NCBI RefSeq assembly: GCF_003854965.1
Contig: NZ_RQPI01000005.1
Coordinates: forward strand, 62,001-126,000
Direction of reading: 5' to 3'
Length of the DNA stretch: 64,000 nt
Origin: Paenibacillus rhizophilus
Lineage (GTDB): Bacteria > Bacillota > Bacilli > Paenibacillales > Paenibacillaceae
Below the pieces are notes generated by a model that saw only the letters and a program-made list of their open reading frames with translations, had not been told where the DNA came from and did not search any database. Each line of letters starts with the position of its first letter. Position 1 is the stretch's first letter. The translations under genes and the position numbers were made by a program. Shown piece by piece: positions 17,455-25,862 of this stretch.

Positions 17455-18222
17455 CTAAGTATTATATTCTGCAAGCCAATTCTGCAAATCACTAAAATCT
17501 CTCAACGAAATACGATGCTCTAAAGGCTGAGCAAATTTTATCGCATCAGAACTAAATGAAGAGGTGGTAACTAATACACCTCTGTGTCCTCGATTCGGAT
17601 CAATAATCCCATTTAGTCTTTGAACTTTTTCTATACCAACTTTTCTTGATTCAGCGTATCTTTTACACTCTATAACAAAGTGCATGGCACCTGCTATCTC
17701 ATGTTTTATTGCATAAATATCTAGCCCACCATCTCTAGTTCTTTGTGTTACATGAACTTCATAACCTTTACGCCTAAAAATTTCGGCAACAACTTCCTCA
17801 AACAGTCTTGGTTCAATCTTCCGAAGATAGCTAGGGTTTTTAGCCACAAATTTTAATAACTCATCATTCACTTCCGACACTAGTATTGGAAACTCAGGAA
17901 CAAATATTTTACTTTCTGATGCATATAGAAGAGGAAAGACCTCTGAGATTGGAAAATATTTTGTGTATCCTTGCGCTCCATGTCTGTTTGTATAAGGATA
18001 ATCAACAATACCTCTTGGTTTCTTTTCTCCTTGTGACCGTACCTCGTTTTCTTTCATATGCCTTTTGCATATGAAGGGACATGTGAAATCCTGCTCGAAA
18101 AATTCATAATTCATATTTTCGTAATAATCGTATAGATATACCTCAAACTCAGCTTGATTTTCACACCCATCGACATAGCAATTAGTCCCAACTCTATATT
18201 CTATAGTTCTTTTCATTTCCAT
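17455..18222 (-). CDS. Mrr-like restriction endonuclease (PD-(D/E)XK)
   Basis: The 255-aa protein ends in a clear Mrr_cat domain (about residues 135-250). PRLFEEVVAEIFRRKGYEVHV is followed by TRDGGLDIYAI with the metal-binding Asp, then FVIECKRY with the E-x-K pair, and RGVLVTTSSFSSDAIKFA. The N-terminus has CYVDGC and CPFICKRH, a possible zinc site. GGAG lies 9 nt before ATG 18222, which I prefer to the ATG at 18237. Mrr-type enzymes cut modified or foreign DNA (type IV restriction) and need no cognate methylase; none is found nearby. It probably contributes to the defence content of the island. Confidence 0.75.
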   Translation of the reverse strand: MEMKRTIEYRVGTNCYVDGCENQAEFEVYLYDYYENMNYEFFEQDFTCPFICKRHMKENEVRSQGEKKPRGIVDYPYTNRHGAQGYTKYFPISEVFPLLYASESKIFVPEFPILVSEVNDELLKFVAKNPSYLRKIEPRLFEEVVAEIFRRKGYEVHVTQRTRDGGLDIYAIKHEIAGAMHFVIECKRYAESRKVGIEKVQRLNGIIDPNRGHRGVLVTTSSFSSDAIKFAQPLEHRISLRDFSDLQNWLAEYNT

Positions 18223-18298
18223 AACTATAATCTCCATAATTTATTAATTTGAATTTGTTAAGCCATTTGGTCTGAATAAAACTTTTGTCTCAGGATTC

Positions 18299-18384
18299 AA
18301 TCCTTTAAGCATTCAGGTTGAAAGCTCTTTTTTATTCTATACTCTCTGCGTTCTGAGGTTTGGATATGCAGCCATGTTAGCAGA
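18299..18384 (+). repeat. Internal copy of the island end sequence
   Basis: This stretch aligns with 14525-14612 over about 85-90 bp. A CTTT/GAAAG hairpin leads to TTTTTT, then comes the exact 24-bp match at 18359-18382, then a single degenerate GTTAGCAGA (18376-18384). Just before it, CAGGATTCAATCCT recalls the tRNA-Leu anticodon arm. This looks like an older island boundary now inside the island. Confidence 0.5.
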
Positions 18385-18487
18385 ATGAAGGGGAGAAGTT
18401 TTACGTTAATACCCTCTCGCATGAAAGCGCCTCCCCCACTACCAACGATGTATTTTCTCTTTACGGACATAATCATGCAAGAAAAAA

Positions 18488-20236
18488 CTAATCCAAATCG
18501 AACATGCTGTATGAACTAATTAATTCATCTGTTGGAGTTAGCACATCTCCTTTACGTGTAGTTCTTCCTTGCTCCGAAAATAAATATAGATTTTTTTTTG
18601 AACGTGAACATACAACGTAAAGTAGCTTTTGGGTTTCAGTAATTCTTTTTTCTTTATTATTTTTATTATATATCAGATCCCAATTAGGTATTAATCCATT
18701 TAAGAGCCCAAATGCAATTACAGTTGTGTATTCTTCACCCTTTACTCCGTGATAAGAATTTATAACTACTCCACTTTTTTCTTGGAAACATCTTTTGAAA
18801 GCATTCATATCAGCAGATAAACTATAGTTAGCAATTCTTTGATTAACTTTATCAATAAAATCAGTGTATGTTTTTTTTAAGTAGTCCTCTTGGTTTAAAT
18901 CTATTGCACAACTAGAGCACAAAATATCCACTGTATTTTTTAACGTCTCTATTCCATCCTCATCGCATACCTCTGCAGAATTAATGCATTTTAGAATAAA
19001 GTAACAATCAACGTAATTGGGAAGATGTATTTTATAATCCTCTGTTAAAATTGTAATGATTTCATTTGCTGTCCGTTTCCTCATGCTAGTGTTCTTTCCA
19101 GCTACAGAAAACTTGAGTTTACAAATAAGATAGAAAACATTCATAGGATCATATTTAATGGGCGTTACATCTGGAGCATCAAACCCTACATTTGGCAATA
19201 ACTCACGCAAAGATTTGCTAATAGGATATAACAGTGTCCATTGTGGTGCAATAATACAGATTTCATTTTCAGGAACCCCGAGTGCCAATTGTTCTTTGAC
19301 AATTGTTGCAATCTTTTCGGGAATATCATCCTTATCTATTATTTTGTTATGGGTTATTATCCCTAATTCATCTTTCAAATTTGATTCAGATGAGATAACT
19401 GACGAAGCTACTTGAAATTTAGAATAAAAGTCAATTACTCTTTGAGAGGAACGATAACAACCATCCAATTGCTCCACTTCAAAATTCGCACCACATATTT
19501 CATCCAATTCAGTTTTACTTTTAGCTATACCACCTATCCCACCGTATATTGCTTGATTAACATCACCTATAAAAAAGTATCTTATTCTATTATTTTCACG
19601 GGCAATGAGTCCCAATATTTTGTACTGTAAGTCATTAGTATCTTGATATTCATCAACATGAATACTTCGCAGTATGTTAGAAAGATTATGTCTTATAAAA
19701 GCATTATTATTTAGCAATTCAAATGACAAATCTAAAATTATATCAAAATCTATTTCTTTATTTTCTTTCAGCCTTCTTTTATATTCTTTAACTATTTCAG
19801 GGTATGCGAACGGGTTTTCATTATACCCTAGTCTAATTTGCAACTGCTCACATATTTCTCTAACATATCGTTTTTGGACAAATTCATCAATGATACGATA
19901 TCCCCGACTTATACGTTTTGAATACATGGAATATGGCCTAATAATAAATTCTAAACAAAATTGGTGAATAGTTCCTGCCCAAATTTTAGTAAGATCAATA
20001 TTAAAGCTCAAAAGTCTATTTCTAATTTCTTCAGACGCACGGTTTGTATATGTAATGGCAATATTTAAATTATTTGACTCGGTGTACATTATTGAAAGAA
20101 ATGCCAGTCTGTAAGTAAGCGTTCTAGTTTTTCCGCTACCAGGACAAGCGATTAAAATAGTATTTTTATCACTTGTACAAACTGCTCTTTGCTTGGGATT
20201 CAGATCAGCTAAAAACCATAATTTTTCTTCGTTCAT
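18488..20236 (-). CDS. UvrD-like helicase, Gabija GajB-like
   Basis: The 582-aa superfamily 1 helicase shows motif I IACPGSGKTRTLTYR (about residues 28-42), a Walker B with the helicase-type DEYQDTND (about 195-202), FFIGDVNQAIYGG (motif III), NSYHGVKGEEYTTVIAFG (motif V) and YVVCSRSKKNLYLF (motif VI). It directly follows an OLD-family ATPase/nuclease, the exact pairing and order of the Gabija defence system, where GajB acts with GajA against phage DNA. It is somewhat longer than the known ~494-aa GajB. ATG 20236 has AGGGTG 6 nt upstream; a GTG at 20245 overlapping the previous stop is also possible. Confidence 0.82.
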   Translation of the reverse strand: MNEEKLWFLADLNPKQRAVCTSDKNTILIACPGSGKTRTLTYRLAFLSIMYTESNNLNIAITYTNRASEEIRNRLLSFNIDLTKIWAGTIHQFCLEFIIRPYSMYSKRISRGYRIIDEFVQKRYVREICEQLQIRLGYNENPFAYPEIVKEYKRRLKENKEIDFDIILDLSFELLNNNAFIRHNLSNILRSIHVDEYQDTNDLQYKILGLIARENNRIRYFFIGDVNQAIYGGIGGIAKSKTELDEICGANFEVEQLDGCYRSSQRVIDFYSKFQVASSVISSESNLKDELGIITHNKIIDKDDIPEKIATIVKEQLALGVPENEICIIAPQWTLLYPISKSLRELLPNVGFDAPDVTPIKYDPMNVFYLICKLKFSVAGKNTSMRKRTANEIITILTEDYKIHLPNYVDCYFILKCINSAEVCDEDGIETLKNTVDILCSSCAIDLNQEDYLKKTYTDFIDKVNQRIANYSLSADMNAFKRCFQEKSGVVINSYHGVKGEEYTTVIAFGLLNGLIPNWDLIYNKNNKEKRITETQKLLYVVCSRSKKNLYLFSEQGRTTRKGDVLTPTDELISSYSMFDLD

Positions 20237-20241
20237 TGTTT

Positions 20242-22383
20242 TCACCCTAAATAAAGATTGTCCATTTTTTCTAAAAACAACGAGACTATATCTGAAGGAT
20301 ATGTCTCACAAAACCTAGATATTGCCTGTTCTTTCTCTTCCACGCTTACTGCTCCTTTCATTATTGAAAGCATCTCGTCGTTGCTGACGCCATACGCAGA
20401 TAAAGAGTAAGACACCATTTTAAATTTGATATCTGTCGTAATAACTTCTTGGCAAGCAAATGCTATTGCAGATAAGATATAAGGAGGTATTTGAACTGAT
20501 TCATCTATTTTACTAGCGAGTAATGTCGCATACCATCCTTTACCAACAGATTTAGCTAATGTTAATACAGTATTTGCACGTTCTTGGTCTGTTCCCTTCA
20601 AAGCTTTTTTATGCCTCTGTATTGTCGCAGCATCTGAGTAGTTAATGTCAATAATTCCACTTATGAAAGTTAAATTATCGTTGCTCTTCGCAAATTCAAC
20701 TTCAAATGTATTTTCAGCATAGAACGTTGAGACCCAAGGGTTGTTCTCAAATAAACGATTAAGCTTAGCTTGTCTACTACCTCCTCTTATCTCAGCATTT
20801 TCACTATAAAAGGAACTGCTAACTTCAACTGCTTGAATATCTCTATCAGTAATAATGGAACAATGTCGTTGAATTCTATCATTGTCAAACAAACATGCAA
20901 TGTACTCAAATACAGTACTCCCTACATTTATTAATCCTATCCCCAGCTCATCAAGCGTCACTCCCAATCCAATTTTAACCATATTGGGAATTAAGATTTC
21001 CTCTCCATCGCCCTCAACTAGAAGAACTCCTTTTGAGAATAACAGTACAGACCGTTTTGCATCGAGGTATCTTTCAATACAATCCGATAACTTCAAATTT
21101 TTCAACTCAAGCTTTTCATCACCAAATTGATCTAAATTTAAAATGGGATGCATTACGTGAGATACGTTCCCTATAGTCTTAACAACGTTTATCTTGCTAA
21201 TCTCTGAAACTTCAGAAAGATGGGCTGAATGAGTGGTCATTATAACTTGAGTATAATCTTTTGTAAGTTTTAAGTTGTCAAATAAGGTCTTCTGAATATG
21301 AGTGTGTATATGTGCCTCAGGTTCTTCAATAATCATAATGTTAATAAGTTCACGAGTACGATTGAATTTGTATTCAACTAATTTAAGGGCCATATAAATC
21401 ATATTTAAATGACCAAGTCCTAATAATTCGATATCATTCTGATTTGATGGTTTTATTGATAAATAACGAGACAAAGCATTTAATTCATCATTAAGCTGAG
21501 ATTCTAATGCAATTTCAGGAGAATAGACCATCCCTATCATATCCATGAGCTTAGAGTTAATTTGTTCGCCAATTTGACCAATTTGCTCAACTTCGGAAAT
21601 AGAAAGATTTAGTTCACTGATCTTTTCTTTTATCTTTTCAATGTCAGTTGGATCTATTTGGGCTTCTACTGCCTCTACGATTCTTCGAATAGGATTTCTG
21701 GGCTTACGCATTTCATTCGCAACATCTCTTAATGCATCTACAAACATTACTGAGATATGTTCCTGAACATCTGCAATATTCAGTTTACTTCCCAACACCG
21801 CTGCATCATCATCGTCAGGATTACAATAATTTCCAAGTTCAAAATCACCTACAATACTTTTATAAACCTCTGGATCAGTAAAATCAGATTGTGAACGTGA
21901 TGTATAGAAAAACTCATAATCAGAAAGCTTCACCAATTTAATATGTTCATCGAATTCTGCTTTTGATTTTGCCTCATAAAGTTTTTTTCTTATAGCCTTC
22001 TGAGGACGAATAAATAATGTGACTACTCCAATATCCTGATTACTACTATTAATATATGATTTCAGAAAGTTTTCATTTTCTTGTTCAGGGACAATTTCAG
22101 CACAAACTTCATTTTGCTTGTCTTTTGTTGTGATATCCACAAAAACAGCCGAAATAATAATCCAATGCCCTCGCCATTCGCCAAGATCATATGAAAAGTC
22201 ACTATCTTTTAGTTTTTTACTATTATAGTAATAAGAATCATCTAATAGTATCCGTAATGCGTTGACCGCATTCGACTTCCCACAATCATTCTCACCTATA
22301 ATCGTATTTGCACCTTGAGAAAAGTTAAATCTTACCGATTTCAAGTTTTTATAATTAACTATCTGCAAATATTTCAAGTACAT
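20242..22383 (-). CDS. OLD-family ATPase/TOPRIM nuclease, Gabija GajA-like
   Basis: The 713-aa protein has an N-terminal ABC-type ATPase: Walker A GENDCGKSNAVNAL (about 31-44), Walker B IMIIEEPEAHIH (about 345-356) and the H-loop TTHSAHLSEV. A TOPRIM nuclease domain follows, with GVLLVEGDGEEILIP (catalytic Glu, about 448-462) and ITDRDIQAVEV (Asp-x-Asp-like). This is a class 2 OLD nuclease arrangement, defined by a neighbouring UvrD-like helicase. It exceeds the usual GajA length (about 580 aa), mainly in the middle and C-terminus. GGGGG lies 8 nt before ATG 22383. Known GajA nicks specific DNA when nucleotide levels fall during infection; the same role is inferred here. Confidence 0.83.
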   Translation of the reverse strand: MYLKYLQIVNYKNLKSVRFNFSQGANTIIGENDCGKSNAVNALRILLDDSYYYNSKKLKDSDFSYDLGEWRGHWIIISAVFVDITTKDKQNEVCAEIVPEQENENFLKSYINSSNQDIGVVTLFIRPQKAIRKKLYEAKSKAEFDEHIKLVKLSDYEFFYTSRSQSDFTDPEVYKSIVGDFELGNYCNPDDDDAAVLGSKLNIADVQEHISVMFVDALRDVANEMRKPRNPIRRIVEAVEAQIDPTDIEKIKEKISELNLSISEVEQIGQIGEQINSKLMDMIGMVYSPEIALESQLNDELNALSRYLSIKPSNQNDIELLGLGHLNMIYMALKLVEYKFNRTRELINIMIIEEPEAHIHTHIQKTLFDNLKLTKDYTQVIMTTHSAHLSEVSEISKINVVKTIGNVSHVMHPILNLDQFGDEKLELKNLKLSDCIERYLDAKRSVLLFSKGVLLVEGDGEEILIPNMVKIGLGVTLDELGIGLINVGSTVFEYIACLFDNDRIQRHCSIITDRDIQAVEVSSSFYSENAEIRGGSRQAKLNRLFENNPWVSTFYAENTFEVEFAKSNDNLTFISGIIDINYSDAATIQRHKKALKGTDQERANTVLTLAKSVGKGWYATLLASKIDESVQIPPYILSAIAFACQEVITTDIKFKMVSYSLSAYGVSNDEMLSIMKGAVSVEEKEQAISRFCETYPSDIVSLFLEKMDNLYLG

Positions 22384-22488
22384 GAACAAATCCCCCATTA
22401 TCCACTTCTAATTTAATAATCAGAATGCAGTAGCTATAAAAGAACTAGTCAATAGTCTTTTAAAGGTTTACATGCAATATTAATATGA

Positions 22489-23187
22489 TCATTCCTTGAT
22501 CATTAGCAAAATATCATAAAGTATAGAATTCAGATTTTTTCTTCGCCCAATCTTTTTATAAATAAATACATCACTCATTTCACGAAATAACTGCTTCCAA
22601 TAGCTAATAACTCCAATGATAAAGATAGAAATTGCAAGGACTATGATAAAAATAACTAATTGACCTTCATTGCTTTTGTAAGCATCCAATTCATAAAAGT
22701 GCTTTAATAAATAATTCAAATTGGGAGCAATAGCAGCGATTAAAATACTTGGAGCAATGAGGGCTGGCATTCGCTCATTTTTATTATCCTCCTTGTAGGC
22801 CTCCATAAGGTTTTCTATCTTCCATTTTGTATGTAAATCATTCTCTATTAAATATTCCACTATTAAGTGAACTTGGATATCGTGAAAATATTCAAACCAA
22901 GTTCCATTGGTAGTTTTTAATGAATACTCTCTGTTGAGAACTTTGCGTGCGGTAGTGTTAAATCGCTTATGAATAAAAAATAATAACAGAAGTAAAAAAA
23001 TAGAGAGCGCTATCAACTGAAAGAGCCATCTTCGCTCAGCTAAAAACCCCATCCAAATTATTAATAAAAAAGGGATAATTATCGGAAATGCAAGCAGGAA
23101 TCCCCAGTAAGTCCATTTCATATGCTTGTATATTAAATGACGTGCTCTAACTTTTTGATCATAATACGAAAGCAATCGACTCTTCAT
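22489..23187 (-). CDS. Four-span membrane protein of unknown function
   Basis: The 232-aa protein has two N-terminal hydrophobic spans (about 28-48 and 55-72) and two later ones (about 142-162 and 177-197). Between them lies a roughly 65-residue cytosol-type loop containing WFEYFHDIQVHLIVEYLIEN, and a short basic tail follows. AGAGGTG precedes the ATG. I do not recognise the family. It lies about 100 bp upstream of the Gabija-like pair on the same strand and could be co-transcribed. Membrane partners are common as effectors in defence systems, but nothing here proves that role. Confidence 0.55.
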   Translation of the reverse strand: MKSRLLSYYDQKVRARHLIYKHMKWTYWGFLLAFPIIIPFLLIIWMGFLAERRWLFQLIALSIFLLLLLFFIHKRFNTTARKVLNREYSLKTTNGTWFEYFHDIQVHLIVEYLIENDLHTKWKIENLMEAYKEDNKNERMPALIAPSILIAAIAPNLNYLLKHFYELDAYKSNEGQLVIFIIVLAISIFIIGVISYWKQLFREMSDVFIYKKIGRRKNLNSILYDILLMIKE

Positions 23188-23401
23188 ATAGCACCTCTGG
23201 TCCTGTTAATGTTAATTTGAATCTTGTTCTTAAAACTAGACTTTAGAACTACGTAAAAATACATAATTCGTCAATAATCTACCACCTCCTTCCAAACACG
23301 CGTTCTATTTAAGGGAATTATGTAAATATGTCGTAAATTTGAAAATTTGAAATCTATATTATACATACGATAATTAGAAAATACATTGGAGGTTAAACAT
23401 T

Positions 23402-24010
23402 ATGCGACAGGTTGCAGAGAATGATTTGAGGCAATTAGTATCCGAATCACTAAGAGAAAGCAACGATAGCTACACAATTCAAGAGCTTTTCGAACGTTTC
23501 CCTACAGCCACAGAGCTAATGGATATATCAGAGCAACAGTTAGTATCTATCAAGGGAATCGGCAAGGGAAAAGCCCGACAAATTACTGCTATGTTAAAGC
23601 TTGCAAAGGTGCTGGCAATACCTGATCAGGATCAACATATCATTCGTAGTCCTAAAGACGTTTTCCATTTACTCGAATCAGATTTGCGTTACGAACAGAA
23701 AGAACACTTCATCTGTCTCTTCCTCAACACTAAGAACCGCCTTATCTTCAAGGAAGTCATTTCTATTGGCTCTCTAAACGCAGCTATCGTCCATCCAAGG
23801 GAAGTATTCCATGCAGCAATCAGACGCTGTAGCGCCTCGCTCATTTGCGCTCACAACCACCCGAGCGGAGACCCGGAGCCGTCAATTGAGGATGTTAATC
23901 TGACAAAACGACTCATAGCCGCTGGGGAAATTATAGGAATAGAAGTCCTTGATCATATAATTATTGGCGGCAATCGCTTCTACAGTTTAAAGGAGCACGG
24001 CTTGATATAA
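23402..24010 (+). CDS. radC: RadC-family JAB/MPN metalloprotein
   Basis: The 202-aa protein has a helix-hairpin-helix segment (LVSIKGIGKGKARQITAMLK, about residues 46-65) and the C-terminal JAB1/MPN-like domain with the RadC signature CAHNHPSGDPEPSIEDVNLT (about 149-168), giving the zinc ligands His, His and Asp. GGAGG lies 9 nt before the ATG. Although named for radiation resistance, RadC proteins on mobile elements have no settled function; links to anti-restriction have been proposed. It is plus strand, opposite to the defence genes, and heads the right half of the island. Chromosomal radC usually sits near mreB, so this is an accessory copy. Confidence 0.85.
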   Translation: MRQVAENDLRQLVSESLRESNDSYTIQELFERFPTATELMDISEQQLVSIKGIGKGKARQITAMLKLAKVLAIPDQDQHIIRSPKDVFHLLESDLRYEQKEHFICLFLNTKNRLIFKEVISIGSLNAAIVHPREVFHAAIRRCSASLICAHNHPSGDPEPSIEDVNLTKRLIAAGEIIGIEVLDHIIIGGNRFYSLKEHGLI

Positions 24011-24187
24011 TCCAACTTTCAACTGGTTAATGTATGTTCCTCTTACTAAAAACCTCTCCATAAATACCTCTGGCATCTGAATTGCCACACCCTGTATTAA
24101 TTCATGGTTATAACCATTTAAATCCTCACTATATCCTGTTGAGCATCCTTCCAAAAAAATCTATCGTTTTGTTAGGGGTGAGGGGAA

Positions 24188-24538
24188 TTGAAAAACATCG
24201 AATTTATCGGAGAAAGCATCCGAATTCTGCGCACTGGTAAAGGACAGAGCCAGGAACAGCTGGCTTTGAATGCAGGAGTAAACACCTCCTACATCGGCCA
24301 GATCGAACGCGGAGAGAAGAATCCAACGATAAAAACTTTGGAGAAAATAGCGCTAGCTCTCGAAGTAACCTTACTTGATTTACTTTTACACTCAAATCCG
24401 AAGAAAGGAGTCAGTATCCAATCCATGCAAATTCTTACCCCCGCTAGAATCAAGCAATGCCTGTTGGAAGTACTTATTGAGCATACAGATTTGGTGACAT
24501 TGAACGCTCTGAAATCATATCGACACTTCGAAGAATGA
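24188..24538 (+). CDS. XRE-family transcriptional regulator
   Basis: The 116-aa protein has a clear Cro/C1-type helix-turn-helix at residues 8-62: IRILRTGKGQSQEQLALNAG, then TSYIGQIERGEKNPTIKTLE. The remaining 50 residues are a short helical tail that may mediate dimerisation. The start is a TTG behind AGGGGTG. No partner toxin is recognisable next to it. As the only clear repressor-type gene on the island, it may control island or integrase expression (inference). Confidence 0.83.
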   Translation: MKNIEFIGESIRILRTGKGQSQEQLALNAGVNTSYIGQIERGEKNPTIKTLEKIALALEVTLLDLLLHSNPKKGVSIQSMQILTPARIKQCLLEVLIEHTDLVTLNALKSYRHFEE

Positions 24539-24606
24539 TTTCAAACGTCCCCAACAGCTACATAGCTTACCAAATTTCAAAACTCCACAAAAAAGGATGA
24601 AAAATA

Positions 24607-25416
24607 ATGCGAAAATGGGTCGTGGCGATAACCGCTGCCTCTATAATTATGGCTTATGGAAATGCCGTTTCAGCAGAATCGGTCATAACTCCCAAAAAGG
24701 TTATTTTAAAAGTTAATGACACTGGAATGTTTGTAGATGACGCTACTACCTCTACACTTCTTGATCCACAATTGTATGCAACTCCTGAGATTAGAAATAA
24801 CCGAGTTATGATTCCTATCGCAAGTGTTATTAAAGAATTTGGCGGTTCATCAAGCTGGTCAGCAAAAGAGAAAAAAGTATCGCTGACATTAGGCAAAGAC
24901 AATATTATCCTGTATTTAAATAGCACTAAGGCCTATGTAAACGGAGTTTTAAAAACGTTAGACTCTGCTCCCATTACTTCATCTGAAGGACGCACACTTG
25001 TTCCATTGAAATTTGTAAGTGACAACCTTGGAATTACACTTATTTGGGATAGCAAGAATCAAGTCATTGCGTTATATCGCGGCGAATTCGATGCTTACCC
25101 AAATGATTACAGTAACTACTTTATTCCTATGTCTGATCCAAATGAAAATAATAACAATAGTAAGCCCGATACTTCTGACAGTAATAAACCAATAGACCAG
25201 CACGGAGTTCAGATTAACGTAGGAGATAGAGTATCAAACGGTTTCTTCTATGGAGAGGTTAAGAAAGTGGATGGAGGAAGAATTCTTGTCTATTGGGATA
25301 GCAAGAACAACTTGTATATTAGCAATGAAGATGCCGACTATTGGGCAATGCTTTCAGGAGTAAGATACCTGTCAAGCAGTTGGGTAAATGCCAGTACGTT
25401 GACTGTAGAATCTTAA
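24607..25416 (+). CDS. Secreted stalk-domain protein (copper amine oxidase N-terminal-like)
   Basis: The 269-aa protein has a Sec signal peptide (RKW, hydrophobic core, AVSAES cleavage region at about 20-25). A copper-amine-oxidase-N domain follows (about 35-155), with NNRVMIPIASVIKEFGGSSS and GRTLVPLKFVSDNLGITLIW. An Asn/Ser-rich linker (about 175-195) leads to a C-terminal part with VNVGDRV-like and GRILVYWDSKN sequences resembling a small SH3-like fold. GGATG precedes the ATG. Such domains are common on the cell surface of Paenibacillus and are probably non-catalytic wall or sugar-binding modules. Why an island carries one is unclear; it could be surface modification or exclusion. Confidence 0.75.
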   Translation: MRKWVVAITAASIIMAYGNAVSAESVITPKKVILKVNDTGMFVDDATTSTLLDPQLYATPEIRNNRVMIPIASVIKEFGGSSSWSAKEKKVSLTLGKDNIILYLNSTKAYVNGVLKTLDSAPITSSEGRTLVPLKFVSDNLGITLIWDSKNQVIALYRGEFDAYPNDYSNYFIPMSDPNENNNNSKPDTSDSNKPIDQHGVQINVGDRVSNGFFYGEVKKVDGGRILVYWDSKNNLYISNEDADYWAMLSGVRYLSSSWVNASTLTVES

Positions 25417-25445
25417 ACCTATAAGAGAACACTTAATATAAAGAT

Positions 25446-25479
25446 AGAGAAGAGGAGCGTCTATTCGCTTCTCTTTTCT
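25446..25479 (+). terminator. Terminator after the stalk-domain gene
   Basis: A 14-bp stem (25446-25459 with 25466-25479, two G-U pairs) with loop TCTATT is followed by ATTTT. It separates the stalk-domain gene from the two small genes. Confidence 0.7.
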
Positions 25480-25501
25480 ATTTTGAAAGGAGGTGATAAA
25501 C

Positions 25502-25681
25502 ATGGATAGAGCAATTGAAGCCGCCGGGAAATCAGCGCTGACTGCAGCTGGCGCACTCGTAGGAGGGGGAGTAGGAGCTGCACTTGGCACAGCAATACTC
25601 CCCGGTGCAGGAACAGCCGTTGGTTATTTATTTGGTATTGGATATGGGACGCTTAGCGGCCTTAAAGCTTGGAAACATTAA
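25502..25681 (+). CDS. Small glycine-zipper membrane peptide
   Basis: The 59-aa peptide starts at ATG 25502 behind GGAGG with 8-nt spacing. Residues 18-48 are almost all Gly, Ala, Leu, Val or Ile, with repeated G-x3-G spacing (GALVGGGVGAALGTAILPG), typical of glycine-zipper membrane helices. A basic-aromatic tail (LKAWKH) follows. Such composition occurs in class II bacteriocins, holin-like pores and small toxins, as well as harmless glycine-zipper proteins. No immunity protein or double-glycine leader is visible. It is followed 21 bp later by a second tiny gene with its own strong ribosome binding site, so the two likely act together. Confidence 0.65.
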   Translation: MDRAIEAAGKSALTAAGALVGGGVGAALGTAILPGAGTAVGYLFGIGYGTLSGLKAWKH

Positions 25682-25702
25682 AAATATTGGAGGAATAAAA
25701 CA

Positions 25703-25819
25703 ATGAGTAGTTTTTGGGAACGTGTAGTAGAGTCTGCTGTAGATGCAGTAAGTCAAACAATTGAAAACAAATTTGATGTGATCGAAACGGCACAGGATTT
25801 GTACGATAAGTATAAATAA
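25703..25819 (+). CDS. 38-aa acidic small protein
   Basis: ATG 25703 lies 7-8 nt after GGAGG; the frame runs 38 codons to TAA. The peptide begins MSSFWERVVESAVDAVSQTI and is acidic and helical, possibly amphipathic. It lies between the glycine-zipper gene and a strong terminator. I do not recognise it. Opposite charge and tight coupling to a membrane-active-looking peptide suggest a partner, immunity or antitoxin function, which is speculation. Confidence 0.5.
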   Translation: MSSFWERVVESAVDAVSQTIENKFDVIETAQDLYDKYK

Positions 25820-25828
25820 GAATTGAAA

Positions 25829-25859
25829 ATAGGGAAGGCCCCATAAGAGCCTTCCCTAT
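25829..25859. terminator. Bidirectional terminator between convergent genes
   Basis: ATAGGGAAGGC (25829-25839) pairs perfectly with GCCTTCCCTAT (25849-25859). T-rich sequence follows best on the minus strand. It sits between the small plus-strand peptides and the minus-strand gene ending at 25863. Confidence 0.75.
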
Positions 25860-25862
25860 ACC

